From Mytilus californianus (lineage: Eukaryota > Mollusca > Bivalvia > Mytilida > Mytilidae), in contig NW_026262659.1 in assembly GCF_021869535.1 (NCBI RefSeq), forward strand, positions 10,106,001 through 10,170,000: a stretch of DNA of 64,000 nucleotides. The letters run 5' to 3'. The position numbers were made by a program, and so were the translations under genes. Below the pieces are notes generated by a model. It had not been told where the DNA came from. It made no database searches and saw only the letters and a list, made by a program, of their open reading frames with translations. Below, piece after piece: positions 1 to 12,211 of the stretch (within the stretch, counting starts at the first letter, position 1; every line of letters begins with the position of its first letter).

Positions 1-720
1 TGTAAATTTCAAACTGTTCCTACTTTGCAAAATCAAATGTTGAATCTGTGTACTTCAAAAAAACATTACACTTTTTATGGGTTAAACAGCCAAAGTTACA
101 GCTTAATCTATGATTTACAGAAAGGCATTGTTATTTATCATAAACCTGTTCATGGGTTATTCAGCCATTACATGAAAGTCCATGACAAAATTGCACAAAA
201 TCATGACAATTTGATGCAAACAGCCAGAGAAAGAATATAGATCTAGTCCTGGATCTAAACAGGTATTTATTGAACAGTAAATCTACAAGTCGGCTAAAAA
301 TTATTTTTGCAAAGGAGAAGATATATTTTGGGACTGATTTGGCCCAATGGGTATCCTGTCCACAAGTACCGGTACCTGTGCGTTAATTTTAAAATAACAA
401 AATGTTATGTCCAAGTTAACCTGAAGCACATGCCTTGACCAATATATTTTTTAGCCAGCAAATAGATAACCACATAATGCACTTTCCTATGTTAAGCATT
501 TACGATTAAAATATTCAAGATTTTGCCTAATGTTCACTTTTCACTGAATTATTCTGTAGAAAACCATAGATTTCCTAATCTTGCTTTGAGGTGTTTGCTA
601 AATCACAATTTTGCATTTGGGACAAGCATTGACAAGTGATAAACATTAATTAGTTCATTCTAACATTGTTGATGTTATGATTTTACTGTTAATAAACTTT
701 GCTACGAGTTCTCTATACAT
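1..720. other. Non-coding AT-rich stretch
   Basis: I see no convincing gene here. The 71-codon frame at 25-240 has no recognisable motif or splice context. No repeat boundary was identified. Confidence 0.4.
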
Positions 721-1292
721 ATTTAAAATCCCATCTTCGCTAGCCAAGGGTTACGATCCAGTACCCTTTACTCCGCCCTTGGCAGATTAAGCCAACTTTT
801 GTGGTTACAATGCTGCACCATCTACCGGAAGATAAAAGTCACACCCATTCCGACATCATCATTCTTGACCAATGGCAGCACTCTTGCTCTCTTCAGTGTA
901 GAAGTGTAAAAATGATTGTGTCTAGTGTTTACAAATTTCACGAGTTGGAACTGAAAATATATGTTGACATCCTAACATTTGCACGATAAACATACCCAGG
1001 TACTTCAATTAGTTAATTAAAAACTTTAAAATTGTTACCAAATATCATTCTACGTTTTGGGGATAAAGACTTGTTGCACAATCAGCATGTGACAATTGTT
1101 TATTTTCATTTTCTACATTTACATGTGATCATCCTAAAGGTGGTTATTGATTAGATACAGTCAGTTACAACTGTGACCAATAGAAATCAATACCTGGTGT
1201 CTCCTAAATTCTCTTAAACCACCAAGGGTGGAGAGAAGGGGACTGGATCATTACACTTGGCTAGCAAAGATGGGGAAATCCCCTTTAAAATC
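721..1292. mobile_element. Terminal-inverted-repeat element (MITE-like), about 570 bp
   Basis: The left arm (721-782) contains CATCTTCGCTAGCCAAGGG and the right arm (1221-1292) contains its near reverse complement, CCAAGGGTGG followed by CTTGGCTAGCAAAGATGGG. The arms are about 62-70 bp and roughly 80-85% identical. The interior has no transposase. The only frame, 801-989, is short and unlike any family I know. The structure fits a non-autonomous DNA transposon or foldback element. I could not fix a target-site duplication. Confidence 0.6.
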
Positions 1293-1395
1293 ATTGTGCA
1301 CAAGGTAATTTAAAAGTCAGTAGTTGTCCTATCTCAAATCAATTAGGCTCTTTAAAATTATAATTACAAATGAAAATTTGAGGTAGATAACCAGA

Positions 1396-3083
1396 GGCTC
1401 TCAAGAGCCTGTGTCGCTCACCTGACTCTACTTTGGTTTTAGAAATCATGTAAAGATAGATAAAAATCATAACAGATATCCAAATAATGATTGAGGCCAA
1501 ATTTTGATTAATATTGGTCCCGTTATTTAATAAAATATCATGGTGGCCATCTTGAACAGTAAATCGGCAACAAAGTAGCAACACTTGGTCAGCACTTCAT
1601 AAGGAACATTCATGCCATGTTTGGTTTCATTCCATTCAGTGGTACTCTAAAAGAAGACATTTGTATGTATTTCCCATAAGGTCCTATGTTAAACTAAGCC
1701 CCCCCCCCCCCCCTAGCGGCCATTTTGGATGATGGATCGACTGCAAAGTAACAACACTTGGTCAGCAACTCATAAGGAACATTCATGCCATGTTTGGTTC
1801 AATTCCATTCAGTGGTTCTCTAAAAGAAGACAATTGTATGTATTTCCCATAGGGTCCTATGTTAAACTAAGTCCCCCGCTGTCGGCCATCTTGGATGATG
1901 GATCGGCTGCAAAGTAACAACACTTGGTCAACATCTCATAAGGAACATTCATGCCATGTTTGGTTCCATTCCATTTATTGGTTCTCTAAAAGAGGACATT
2001 TTTATGTATTTCCCAAAGGGTCCTATGTAAAACTAAGTCCCCCGCTGGCGGCCATCTTGGATGATGGATCGGCTACAAAGTAACAACACTTGGTCAGCAT
2101 CTCATAAGGAACATTCATGCCATGTTTGGTTTCATTCCATTCAGTGGTTCTCTAAAAGAAGACATTTGTATGTATTTCCCATAGGTCCTTTGTTAAACTA
2201 AATCCCCTGCTGTAGGCCATCTTGGATGATGGACCGACTGCAAAGTAACAACACTTGGTGAGCACCTCATAAGGAACATTCATGCCATGTTTGGTTTCAT
2301 TCCATTCAGTGGTTCTCTAAAAGAAGTCATTTGTATGCATTTCCCATAGGGTCCTATGTTAAACTAAGTCCCCCGCTGGCGGCCATCTTGGATGATGGAT
2401 CGGCTACAAAGTAACAACACTTGGTCAGCACCTCATAAGGAACATTCATGCCATGTTTGGTTTCATTCCATTCAGTGGTTCTCTAAAAGAAGTCATTTGT
2501 ATGCATTTCCCATAGGGTCCTATGTTAAACTAAGTCCCCCGCTGGCGGCCATCTTGGATGATGGATCGGCTACAAAGTAACAACACTTGGTCAGCACCTC
2601 ATAAGGAACATTCATGCCATGTTTGGTTTTATTCCATTCAGTGGTTCTCTAAAAGAAGTCATTTGTATGCATTTCCCATAGGGTCCTATGTTAAACTAAG
2701 TCCCCCGCTGGCGGCCATCTTGGATGATGGATCGGCTACAAAGTAACAACACTTGGTCAGCACCTCATAAGGAACATTCATGCCATGTTTGGTTTCATTC
2801 CATTCAGTGGTTCTCTAAAAGAAGTCATTTGTATGCATTTCCCATAGGGTCCTATGTTAAACTAAGTCCCCCGCTGGCGGCCATCTTGGATGATGGATCG
2901 GCTACAAAGTAACAACACTTGGTCAGCACCTCATAAGGAACATTCATGTCATGTTTGGTTTCATTCCATTCAGTGGTTCTCTAGAAGAAGTTCAAAATGT
3001 AAAAAGTTTACGCCGACGCTGGACGACGACGGACGCCAAGTGATGAGAAAAGCTCACTTGGCCCTTCGGGCCAGGTGAGCTAA
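1396..3083 (+). mobile_element. HINE/pearl-like element with 166-bp tandem monomers
   Basis: The element opens with a perfect hairpin, GGCTCT-CA-AGAGCC, at 1396-1409, followed by GTGTCGCTCACCT. The core is about nine tandem monomers of 166 bp. It closes with a GACGCTGGACGACGACGG-type stretch (about 3012-3032) and a long hairpin at 3052-3080 (stem GCTCACTTGGCCC against GGGCCAGGTGAGC, one mismatch). A 5' hairpin, a tandem-repeat core and a 3' stem-loop are what is known of Helentron-associated non-autonomous elements in molluscs. The class assignment is inference from structure. Relatives in this window are at 35417-35910 and 48829-50090. Confidence 0.65.
1562..3000 (+). repeat. Tandem array, about nine monomers of 166 bp
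   Basis: AACACTTGGTCAGC recurs near 1580, 1750, 1920, 2085, 2250, 2415, 2580, 2750 and 2915, a period of about 166 bp. Monomers from 2225 onward are almost identical while the first two are more diverged, suggesting recent amplification from the 3' side. A C-homopolymer of about 14 interrupts the first monomer near 1700. Each monomer has a 62-codon open frame that ends in a stop inside the next copy. That frame is a by-product of the period and not a gene. Confidence 0.9.
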
Positions 3084-3178
3084 TAAAAATGGTGTTTTAT
3101 ACATTCTGCAAGTCAATTACATGTTTATTGTTTTACTACATGCATTACATTCTGAATTCTGTCCAAGATCATGTTATC

Positions 3179-3631
3179 TTAAAACACCAGTGATAACGCA
3201 GCAATGGATTTCTTAAAATGATATACACTCAACGTTAGTACCAATTTGGTCCAAAACTGTACCATATCCTTGAAATAAACTCTGTAATAATAAATGTGAA
3301 AGAAATGTCTAACTAACAGATAGAAATATGTACAGCCAGACAGACCCGCTAAAACCAGTTTTTCCCTAATCCAAGGGAAAGATGGTATAAAAAGTTTCTG
3401 CAATTCTATCATGATGATTATACAAGGGAAATTAAAACAATAAAATCTTGAGTCTGCAAATGGATGATGGTTACTGAGACAACATGAAACTGTATAATGT
3501 CATTATAAATTATAAATATTAATTACCTCCGCAACAAAGTTCTGGACAATTGTAAACAAATTGTCCTTTTGTTCACTGATGTTTCCAATCTTTTCAACAA
3601 CTTTCTGTTTAAGTAAGCTTCTGTGTGCCAT
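3179..3631 (-). CDS. Candidate two-exon gene for a small membrane protein (tentative)
   Basis: On the minus strand, exon 1 (3631-3527) starts at ATG with MAHRSLLKQKVVEKIGNISE and continues for 35 codons to a GAG|GTAATT donor. Exon 2 (3397-3179) follows an ATTGCAG acceptor in the same phase and reads 72 codons to a stop, giving about 107 residues. The N-terminal part is polar and probably helical. The exon 2 part has a hydrophobic segment (LVLAGLSGCTYFYLLV) and several aromatic residues, suggesting one or two membrane spans. I do not recognise the family. Exon 1 is the stronger half, and exon 2 could be a chance open frame. A further 5' untranslated exon may lie near 4500-4585 (TTTTTCAG acceptor, CCAG|GTATAT donor). 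Confidence 0.35.
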
Positions 3632-3639
3632 CTTTCCTC

Positions 3640-6600
3640 TTGTTAACAAAATATTATCCCTAAATTACAATAAGGAAAATTACATTTACTTCAGACTAAT
3701 TTCCAATCATACATTGTTGGACATGTTGGAGGTATAAAGGAAACATGATTCAATTGGGGTTTTTTTTCTGGGTTCTTCCATTTTTATAACCAAATATATT
3801 GTTATGAGATAAAAGGTACATATGGGGAATATGTTCTATAAAATGAGACAGCAACACTTAATACACTATAAAACTTGTTGAGACATACAAATTCTTACAT
3901 TGTTAGCGGTGGATTATCAGGTTTTTTTCAATTGAAATAATTAAATTATGGAAATTTAAGTCCAAGTCTTGGCAATCGCAATACTTTGTTTACACGTAAC
4001 AAAGGTCCACAGTTCTTATTAACCTTGAAAAAGTAGTTCCTACAGGTCACAAACTTTGATTATCCAACCATTTGCTGAGAACAAATTTTTCACTAGATAT
4101 TAGAAATATTTTTCTCAAACCGGTCAGGAAATGTGAAAATTGCATAAAAATTAGAGATATCTAGAGTTTTCAATTAAGATGTGTCTATAGCTAAAGATCT
4201 AACAAAGACTACCAAAGACATGTCATTAACCCAGACAAAATCAAAGAGCTGATAGCTCTGATGGGAAGAAGATACATAAAAGGATAACTTGAATTATAAT
4301 GAAAGCAGACCCACTTTGTGCCGTTGTTGCATTCAAAATTTGTTTCTCTTCCAAATAATAATATTCTTACACATGTCTCCACCAAAACCGATTAAACTTT
4401 ATACAAGAAGCTCAGAATACTGTTGATTCAAATTAATTGTTATATAAGTCAATATTTTATATCTCAACATGTTCAACTTTAAGGAAGCAAATATACCTGG
4501 AACTGATTAGATTCACTTGAGAATGGCAAAATAGCATATTTCTATAGAAACAGAGTGAATTTGTAGCTGGCGCTGAAAAATAGAAATATGCTTTTTGGCC
4601 GGCTCTAGGTTAGTGGAAGCCACGATAAAAACTACTTTGTTTACATATATATGCAATTCAAAGAACTGGCTATTATTTCAAAAGCAAATTTAATTTAAAC
4701 AATTTAGATTTTTGAAGCCATATGTGATTGATTTTGCTATATCCTACCGTAGTCTATAATCGGTCATAATGTCGGTTCGTTCGGATTTTGTTATTCTACT
4801 TATCACACGGGAAAACTCCGCATTGACGTCACTACGCTAATACCAGCGTATAAAATTAGTGCAGAATACATTTTTTCTACACTTCTAAATAAAATGATAT
4901 TTCGAAAGATATGTTTTCATTATTATTCTTAAATATTGTACAAAAATGCAGATTTTCTAATGGCCATTTCAAACCTGACTTCCTAGTGCCTAAAAACATT
5001 TCAGAACTTCAAAAAAAACCTCTTCCGGCCTCCATTGATTTGTTTACATTCCATTAAGCGTCATCAATCTTAATGGCAGACAAAACAGGCCAAGCAAATC
5101 GTAATTTTAAGAATTTCAAAATGAAAAGCACCTTACGTCTTTAAGCGATGTTCCCGCGAAAAAGCATCCAAATTGAAAAAAAATCTTTGGGAAACAAACG
5201 ACGAACACAATTTTTCAGTGCACATGTACATGCTATATTTTTGTTCAGGAGTAGGTTAAAAAACCAATTTAATATTTTTTAGTATATTAATTGAAAAAAA
5301 ACTTGTTTTATACACATCCTGTCTGTCTTTTTTTATTTAAATTTAATTAATATAAACCAAGTTGAGTTGACCCAATTAGAGTGATATCAAGAAATGAATA
5401 AGTATGTAGATGTAGTGTTATCACTCTTGTTTAGCTCCAAATTTCATATTTGTTAATAAATATTTCATGCAATGGCAGAAAGTCACACAACTTGTTTAAT
5501 TTGATAGATTTTACTCTTTTAATTTGTTTATAGGATACTTTTATTCATTTTCAGAAATTTATATATTTACTTTGAAACATTTAAAATTTTTGTATACCTA
5601 TATACTTCTAAATGAATAGTATGTATAGTCGAATTTTTCTTGATATATAACTAATCATCTATTTCTTTAAACTAATGATAAAAAAAAGATATGTTAAGTG
5701 TGTAGTATTATCATTCATATATGTACCTTATCATTACCTCTTCAATGCACCTTTCATTTGAATCCACAACAGAACTGAACCTGCTACATATACTAATAAA
5801 ATAATTTTCTTGTGGAGTACCTACTGCTGATGTTATGGGTTACACTTCTTGATATTTCTGCACCAAGTTCTCTTTTTATGAGTATTATTTTATTAACATC
5901 TATTATTAAGAAGATGATGGAGCTTAAAGTAGAAGTACCTATGGTAAGTCTAAGAAAGTGTTGATTATTATAGATGCTAATTTTTTTCTATAGTTCATAT
6001 GTTTCATATATATTTTTTATGGGGAGAATTTTGTTTTATACTGGTATATCAACATGCTTTCAAATCTCAGTACTTTATATATTTAATAAAAGAAATTGGT
6101 TCAATATACACAGATCAATATTCTGACCATAAGTGAAAATTCAAAAAAAAAAATTCCATTGATGTCAAATTTCATTTGAAATAATGAGGTTTCCTGTGAA
6201 ATAAACATCCAATTCATTGCAAACAATTTCAAAGCCATATCATACAAACAAATAATGTAATTGCCTTAGACTAAAAAATCCCCTAATTGACAATAGAGCA
6301 TTTCGATTGGACATCACGATTCAATGTGTCACGTGGTTTTGGCGCCATTAAAATTTGAAGCTAAACAAACAGGGTCAGCTGCTTCAGTTTGTAACAACAT
6401 CGTACATTCAGTGACTGAGAAAAAATTATGAGTAACCAAGCTTGACAATACACGGTAATTAAAACACAAAGCTAAGTCTACAGAAAAATAAAATAAAAAA
6501 TGTCCTTAAGTGAACGGAGTATCATAATTAAGGGATATTGTATAATGTTTATCAAATTTATGATGCAATGAGATTTTTAACTTTTATTTTTTTATAACAA

Positions 6601-6783
6601 ACATGTAGCATTAGACTCTGACTGATTTTAGAAATAATTTCAACAGACTGAACTACATATTTTGATATGATGTCATTGCAACAAATGGAAGCTCAATATA
6701 TTATTTTTATTTCTTATGAATTCTTATTTTCACTTTGACTGATAAATGTTTTTAAACAATCATGTGTATCTCAAACACTGAGG
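3640..6783. other. Intergenic AT-rich DNA; promoter-like patch near 4.8-5.1 kb
   Basis: I see no long gene. A consensus cyclic-AMP-response-type palindrome TGACGTCA sits at 4824-4831 in a locally more GC-rich patch, which could be the promoter of the minus-strand candidate at 3179-3631. A 23-codon ATG frame at 5073-5144 (+) is described under findings. A short inverted repeat (AGCATATTTCTAT and its complement) flanks about 4532-4592. Confidence 0.35.
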
Positions 6784-7311
6784 ATGAATGAGTGTATAGA
6801 GACGTATCACATAAACAATAAACTCAAACTTGAATCAATACCAGTACCTGACATGTGGTTTTGGACGATTGACATTACAACTATAAAGAACAAGTTAGTT
6901 GTAGGTGGTTACAACAGACTACTGATCATAGATCATCAGACAGGAAAGATGGTACAGACAATACAGACTGAGTGTCGTCCTCATAGGTTACATGGTTCTG
7001 GTGAAAAAATATTCTACTGTGATACCAACAACAAGCTGTACTGGTACAGTTATACTGATGACAGCCATCACACCCTAACATTACCATCACCACCTGAGAG
7101 TTTGACTACACTACAAGATGGCAGTCTGTATGTAATGTGTGATGATAGACCAGTCAAACATGTGTCATCTGATGGTACAAAGTATAAGACTGTGAAGACT
7201 AAAGGACTAAAATCAATGCTCTTTGGTGGTAGTTTGTATTACAATTGCAAACAGAGAAAACTGGTTACCCGTTATTCTATTACTTACATAAACATCTTTC
7301 ATGAGAAGTAA
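6784..7311 (+). CDS. NHL/TRIM-type beta-propeller protein, C-terminal fragment
   Basis: A 175-residue single-exon frame. It contains propeller-blade-like units: VVGGYNRLLIIDHQTGKMVQ (about residues 41-60), an IFYCDTNNKLYWYSYTDD unit (about 77-94) and a DGSLYVMCDD unit followed by HVSSDGTKYKTVKTKGLKS (about 112-143). This pattern resembles the C-terminal half of the bivalve-expanded B-box/TRIM-like proteins, whose propeller binds protein or RNA partners. No RING, B-box or coiled coil is encoded upstream. The frame is therefore either a last exon (a possible acceptor AG lies just upstream of 6784) or a truncated copy. It ends FHEK then stop, which looks like a natural C-terminus. Family assignment is from motif memory. 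Confidence 0.55.
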   Translation: MNECIETYHINNKLKLESIPVPDMWFWTIDITTIKNKLVVGGYNRLLIIDHQTGKMVQTIQTECRPHRLHGSGEKIFYCDTNNKLYWYSYTDDSHHTLTLPSPPESLTTLQDGSLYVMCDDRPVKHVSSDGTKYKTVKTKGLKSMLFGGSLYYNCKQRKLVTRYSITYINIFHEK

Positions 7312-8140
7312 AAAATCAGTTCACAGTACATTAAGTGTTTCTTGATATAATTATCATAAATACTATAAATATGTTATAAATAAGAGGAAATGTGGGATAT
7401 ATTATATTAGAATAAGACAGCAACCAAACAACACAAAAAAACAAAAGCAAGTTTTATCTAAATACTGTAATCTTATCCTTTGAAATTTTGTTTACACTAG
7501 GTTAGATTTTGCAAGTCAGACAAGATTCTTGTACGATTATTGAAAATATGGTTCTATATGGCACTAAATACATTCCATTAGAAAATAAAATATGTGTCTT
7601 GAAAAATGTATTGCGTATTATTTACTGATTGTACACAAACTACTGCTTTATGTTATCCCCTTGCATTAAAATAAAAAGAGAACAGAAATATTTAAAAGGA
7701 GATTTTGTGCTTTATGTAATAGTTTGAAATAAACATGACAGTTCTTTGAGTTTCAATGAGGATTTACAAACTGTGATTATATTTTTGTCCAGAAAAATTG
7801 TGTTTTTAAACCAATTTGTTCGGGAAACAAAATTTCAGAACTTTTTTCCCATATTTGAGGTTTGCTGACCCAAATATTTCACTTTGGACATATAATTCTC
7901 AATTTGGAAAGACATCGTGTTTACTTACATTCTATTTCCTTATGTAGAAAAATTGTGGATTAAACCTGGTTTTTGTTAGCTAAACCTCTGAATGTTTCAA
8001 AAAGAACTTGTAATGGCAAAACAGTTATATTAGTTTGAAAAGTAAGAAATTTGTGTAGGTGGACCTTAGGAGCTAATTTCCTTTGAATTTGATCTTTTGA
8101 TCATATTTGCTTACTTTATTTCAATTAAGGAAATTGTAGC
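7312..8140. other. Intergenic; contains a fragment of a dispersed repeat
   Basis: No gene seen. About 7930-8000 carries GATTAAACCTGGTTTT followed by TAGCTAAACCTC, a piece of the dispersed repeat also present at 14528-14730 (opposite strand), 16050-16225 and 20165-20400. Confidence 0.4.
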
Positions 8141-8987
8141 AAATAAAGGCAACAGTAGTATACCGCTGTTCGAAAACTCATAAATCGATAGAGATAAAAA
8201 CAAATCCGGGCCACAAACTAAAACTGAGGGAAACGCATCAAATATAAGAGGAGAACAACGACACAACAAAAACACAACATTAAAATGTAACACACACAGA
8301 AACGAACTATAATATAACAATGGCCATTTTCCTGACTTGGTACAGAACATTTTAAGAAAAAAATGGTGGGTTGAACCTGGTTTTGTGGCATGCCAAACCT
8401 CCCGCTTTTATGGCAACGTCAAACACAACACCAAAACGACAATATCACATGACAGGACCACAATACAAATAAATGGGAGAACATATAGGACAAAGAAACA
8501 CACGAATAATAGCTAACAACAGGTACTAGGCTTAAAATTCAATACGCCAGACGTGCGTCTTGTCCACACAAGACCAACCAGTGACGCTCAGATGAAAAAA
8601 ATTTGAAAGCCAAAACAAGTACAAAGCTGAAGAGCACCGAGGACCAAAACTTCAAAAAAGTTGCGCCCAACACGGCCAGGGTTTTCGGCCTGGGACAAGA
8701 ACATCCTTATTATTTAGAATAATTTATAATTTTGCAAACAGTAAATTTTATAAAATGACTATATAATAGATATACATGATAAAACCGAAGTGGGGACTAA
8801 CTACAGAATAAAAACGAATACATTACATAAAACAACTTAATCCAACACATAAAAATACACAGCCGAGTTAGCCAAAGACTCAACGCACAAAGTGACGTCA
8901 CATTTGAAATTCTAAAAAACACACAAAGTGACGTCACATTTGAATTTGTAAAAATATTTCCCAAAAATAAGATAGGATAAGGATTAG
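8141..8987 (-). repeat. Left arm of a long inverted repeat, about 845 bp
   Basis: This segment is the reverse complement of 13055-13897 over its whole length with only scattered differences. Landmarks are CTCATAAATCGATAGAG near 8180, AACCTCCCGCTTTTATGGCA near 8395, ACGCCAGACGTGCGTCTTG near 8545 and the duplicated CACAAAGTGACGTCACATTT at 8888-8945. It contains no coding frame of note. It is probably one copy of a dispersed mobile element whose other copy inserted in reverse. Confidence 0.85.
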
Positions 8988-10090
8988 CAAAACCTTTGAA
9001 GCTTAATTAGTTAATTTTGATAGATGTAATTCAGTTTTAATAATTTAGTATTGTTTTAGCGGTAGTTTTCTTGGAGTTACTCTGTTGATATTTTTTTTTA
9101 AGTTACTATATTTTTAACAGAAACAAATAGGAAATTAAGAAGCAACATTTTTGGCAGTAGAATTGTAGTGTCCACAAGAAATGGGGATCACATTTATACT
9201 AAAATTGTTAGATACTGCTTAATGAAGGTCCAAGAAGTAACCTTATTATGGTTCATACTGCTTCAGCAAGGACCTGACAGATAAGAATTTACAAATTGGA
9301 GTTTTTACCCACCATTAGATAAATAGTTTTTCGTTTGCATCATCAATACCAATTCCGTCCTCAAACAAAGATCGAACTTGATTTTTCACGACCAAGCTCC
9401 TGTAAATTTTTGGGCTTTACACAACATTTCTGAATCTATTGAGTTTTTTCATCATCAAGTTATTGAATTGAGACAAATTATTATTGATGTCAAAAATCAA
9501 GATGGTCATCCACGGCTATCTTAAATGAATTTCATTCGAGTATATTAGTATATATGATAGCGGTTTTATTTGGTATATACTCTGATTAGCAGGTTTTATA
9601 TTTAATTTGTCTGGTTTATTTAAACATTCTTGCCAGTTCTGTATTTGAAAAACCAACTGATTACCAGGGATATAAAGTTTGACAAAAAGATAACTGACTA
9701 AAGAATTCCAACAAGGACACAGATCAGCAATTTGATTGGGTGCTCTTTTTTTTAGAATGAAAGAAGATTTCCCTAAATAAAAAAGGGCAATAAATTATCT
9801 ATCAATAAATCATTTAGGGTATTTAAGTACTCGGACAGTGGCTAGTAGGGTTGAAAACACAGTTTTGGCATGTAATTGGGTTCTTTTATCACTTGAATGA
9901 CAAATGATTGGGTTTTCAATTTGTTTCATTGCGTAATCAAGCAAATACTCAGCGTATCTGGAGTTCTACAGATTTACAATGACATAATGTATAATGTTCG
10001 ACTTCAATATCTAGTTTGTCAAATCCTGCGGAATGTTTCCAGGCCTAATTATAGTTGAAATCCCGAAATTTTTTTGAAAATTCCAGATTA
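8988..10090. other. Spacer between repeats; no gene seen
   Basis: AT-rich with no open frame that shows motifs. It lies inside the span bounded by the long inverted repeat. Confidence 0.4.
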
Positions 10091-11560
10091 GTACATTTTT
10101 TGATAAAAGAAATTTAATATGTAAAGAACAAATTGGCTTCTGCGCAGGAAAACGAACAAGTGATCACATGTTTGTTTTAAAAACATTAATAGATAATTAT
10201 ACTCAAAAGGGTTTAAAACAGTTATTTTCATGTTTTTATAGATTTTAGACGGGCTTTTGATACTGTGTGTCTTGAAAGCCTTTTTTATAAACTAAGAAAA
10301 AATGGCATAAGTGATGTTGAAGCATGTATATTGTTTTACATCTAACTCCCTTGTTTTATTAATTTTGTATTTACATTGTGTCATAGATCAAATTTATTCG
10401 TTCAGTGTATGTTTACTTGTTTTTGATAATATGTCTTTTGAATTAGTTAAGCCATTTAAATTGATAATTTATAGTGTGTCTTTCTATGTTGTGCTGTTAC
10501 ACTATTGTTTCAGGTTAGGGTGAAGGTTGGCGCCTATTAAAACGTTTAAACCCGCTGCATTTGTTTGCACCTGTCCTAAGTCAGGAACCTGATGTTCAGT
10601 GGTTGTCGTTTGTTGATGTGGTTCATAAGTATTTTCTCGTTTCTCGTTTTTTATATAGATTAGACCGTTGGTTTTCCTGTTTGAATGGTTTTACACTAGT
10701 CATATTTGGGGGCCTTTTATATAGCTTGCTATTCGGTGTGAGCCAAGGCTCCGTGTTGAAGGCCGTACTTTGACCTATAATGGTTTACTTTTACAAATTG
10801 TGACTTGGATGGAGAGTTGTCTCATTGGCACTCATACCACATCTTTTTATATCTATATAGTAAAACAGAACTATGTGTAAAGGTTAATAATGATTCTGTA
10901 ACAAACTCCCTTTCTTCAAATATTGGCGTTCGTCAAGGTGATAACGTAAGCCCTAATATGTTTAAATTATTTATAAATGACCTCCAAAATAATTTTGAAG
11001 ATAACTGTAAACCAGTAAAACTCAATACCCTTGATTTAAATTGTCTCCTGTGTGCAGATGATGTTGTTTTACTATCTGAAACTGCTACAGGGTTACAGAA
11101 GTGTTTAGATAGACTCTCAGTAAATCAGCAGCATGGAAACAAATTGAGAACATATAGGTTATTTAAAAGTATATTTACAGGAACATTTGAGAGTTATCTT
11201 TTATGTGAAAATAAAACGAAATTCAGAATTAGTGCCCATAAATTAGAAACAGAAATTGGACGCTATAAGGGGCTTCAGGTCCAAGAGAGATTATGTCAAT
11301 TATGTAAAAGAGATGTAGAGGATGAAATACATTTTTTATTACAGTGCCAAATTTTAGAAAACAAAAGAAAAGAATTAATTTAAGAACTTGAAAAAAGTCT
11401 TGATTTGAAGTCAAAATTTATTTGGTTTATGTCATGTGAAGACAAATATGTTCATAAGAAAATACATGATCTAATTTTTGATTTAGAATGTGAGAAAAAA
11501 AACTATACTGACTCCAGATTTCTCTGGTTGTAATTAGTTGTCAAATACCTTTTTAATCAT
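10091..11560 (+). pseudogene. Decayed LINE reverse transcriptase
   Basis: Pieces of a non-LTR reverse transcriptase appear in order. An early block reads EQIGFCAGKRTSDHMF (about 10125-10175). Motif A reads IDFRRAFDTV (about 10240-10270) after a one-T frameshift in a T run. Motif B reads IGVRQGDNVSP (10922-10955). Motif C reads LLCADDVVLL (near 11042-11075). The C-terminal zinc-knuckle-like ERLCQLCKRDVEDEIHFLLQ lies at about 11285-11345, followed by a premature TAA and more C-terminal codons. The stretch between motif C and the C-terminal region is mostly deleted, and a separate repeat interrupts motifs A and B. It resembles the better-preserved LINE at 59194-60843. It is non-functional. Confidence 0.85.
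10345..10850 (+). mobile_element. Dispersed repeat inserted into the LINE reverse transcriptase
   Basis: This block separates LINE motif A from motif B. It carries CTGTTACACTATTG, CCTAAGTCAGGAACCTGAT, TTCAGTGGTTGTCGTTTGTT and the terminal GAGAGTTGTCTCATTGGCA. It matches the blocks at about 41640-42165 and 54950-55475, which have the same landmarks in the same order. It has no protein of its own and may be a SINE or the 3' end of a LINE. Boundaries are approximate. Confidence 0.7.
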
Positions 11561-12211
11561 TTCAATGTATGTTTTATTAGATGTAATAAATTATTAAGTA
11601 TTTAATAACAAAGAAGACTGGATTGTGCATACGTATCAAAAAATTGGGTCACTGACACTGACGTTGTATATGATTACAAGTCTTTTATAGACCATGATAA
11701 ATGTTTTTGTTTTCTGTTTTTGCATCACTGTAATCAATAAAATCAATATTAATCATATGTATATATCATAATTTGTATTAATTTTTCTGCTATTCATGGG
11801 CGTCGAGATTGTCAAATAAAACTATTCTTATTCTTGTCATTGAAGACTGATGGAAGAATGACTTTTTGAAACTAATGTTGTTTCTGTAATCGATAACAAC
11901 CTCTCTCGTCGTCCAGCCCTTATTACTTCCTCATGGAGAACGGTCTGTATTGATAATAGTTATTCATCTCGTTTCAAGATGTTTAATATTTATAATTAAT
12001 TGAGAAACTGCAGTCTTGCAGATGTTTTAAACTCTGTTACTATACTATTATTTTTTATTATGCCACCTCCTTACTTGCTGCTAATTATACACATATGACC
12101 AATCATAGCGCTAGTCGTAACGGCTATATGAAGTATCACATGTGTATGACAATATATGGAAGTAACGTAAAACTTTTAATTGAAAAAATAACATTACATA
12201 TCGGCAGCATT
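11561..12211. other. Non-coding stretch
   Basis: I see no gene, and no repeat boundary I can support. Confidence 0.35.

Noticed and set aside
1729-3078. Chain of overlapping 62-codon frames MMDRLQSNN...
   Set aside because: They are the same frame in each 166-bp monomer, each ending at a stop in the next copy. This is a periodicity artefact inside a non-coding repeat.
10311-10773. Two 70-codon plus-strand frames
   Set aside because: Both lie within a dispersed repeat inserted in the LINE and are not conserved as frames in the other copies of that repeat.
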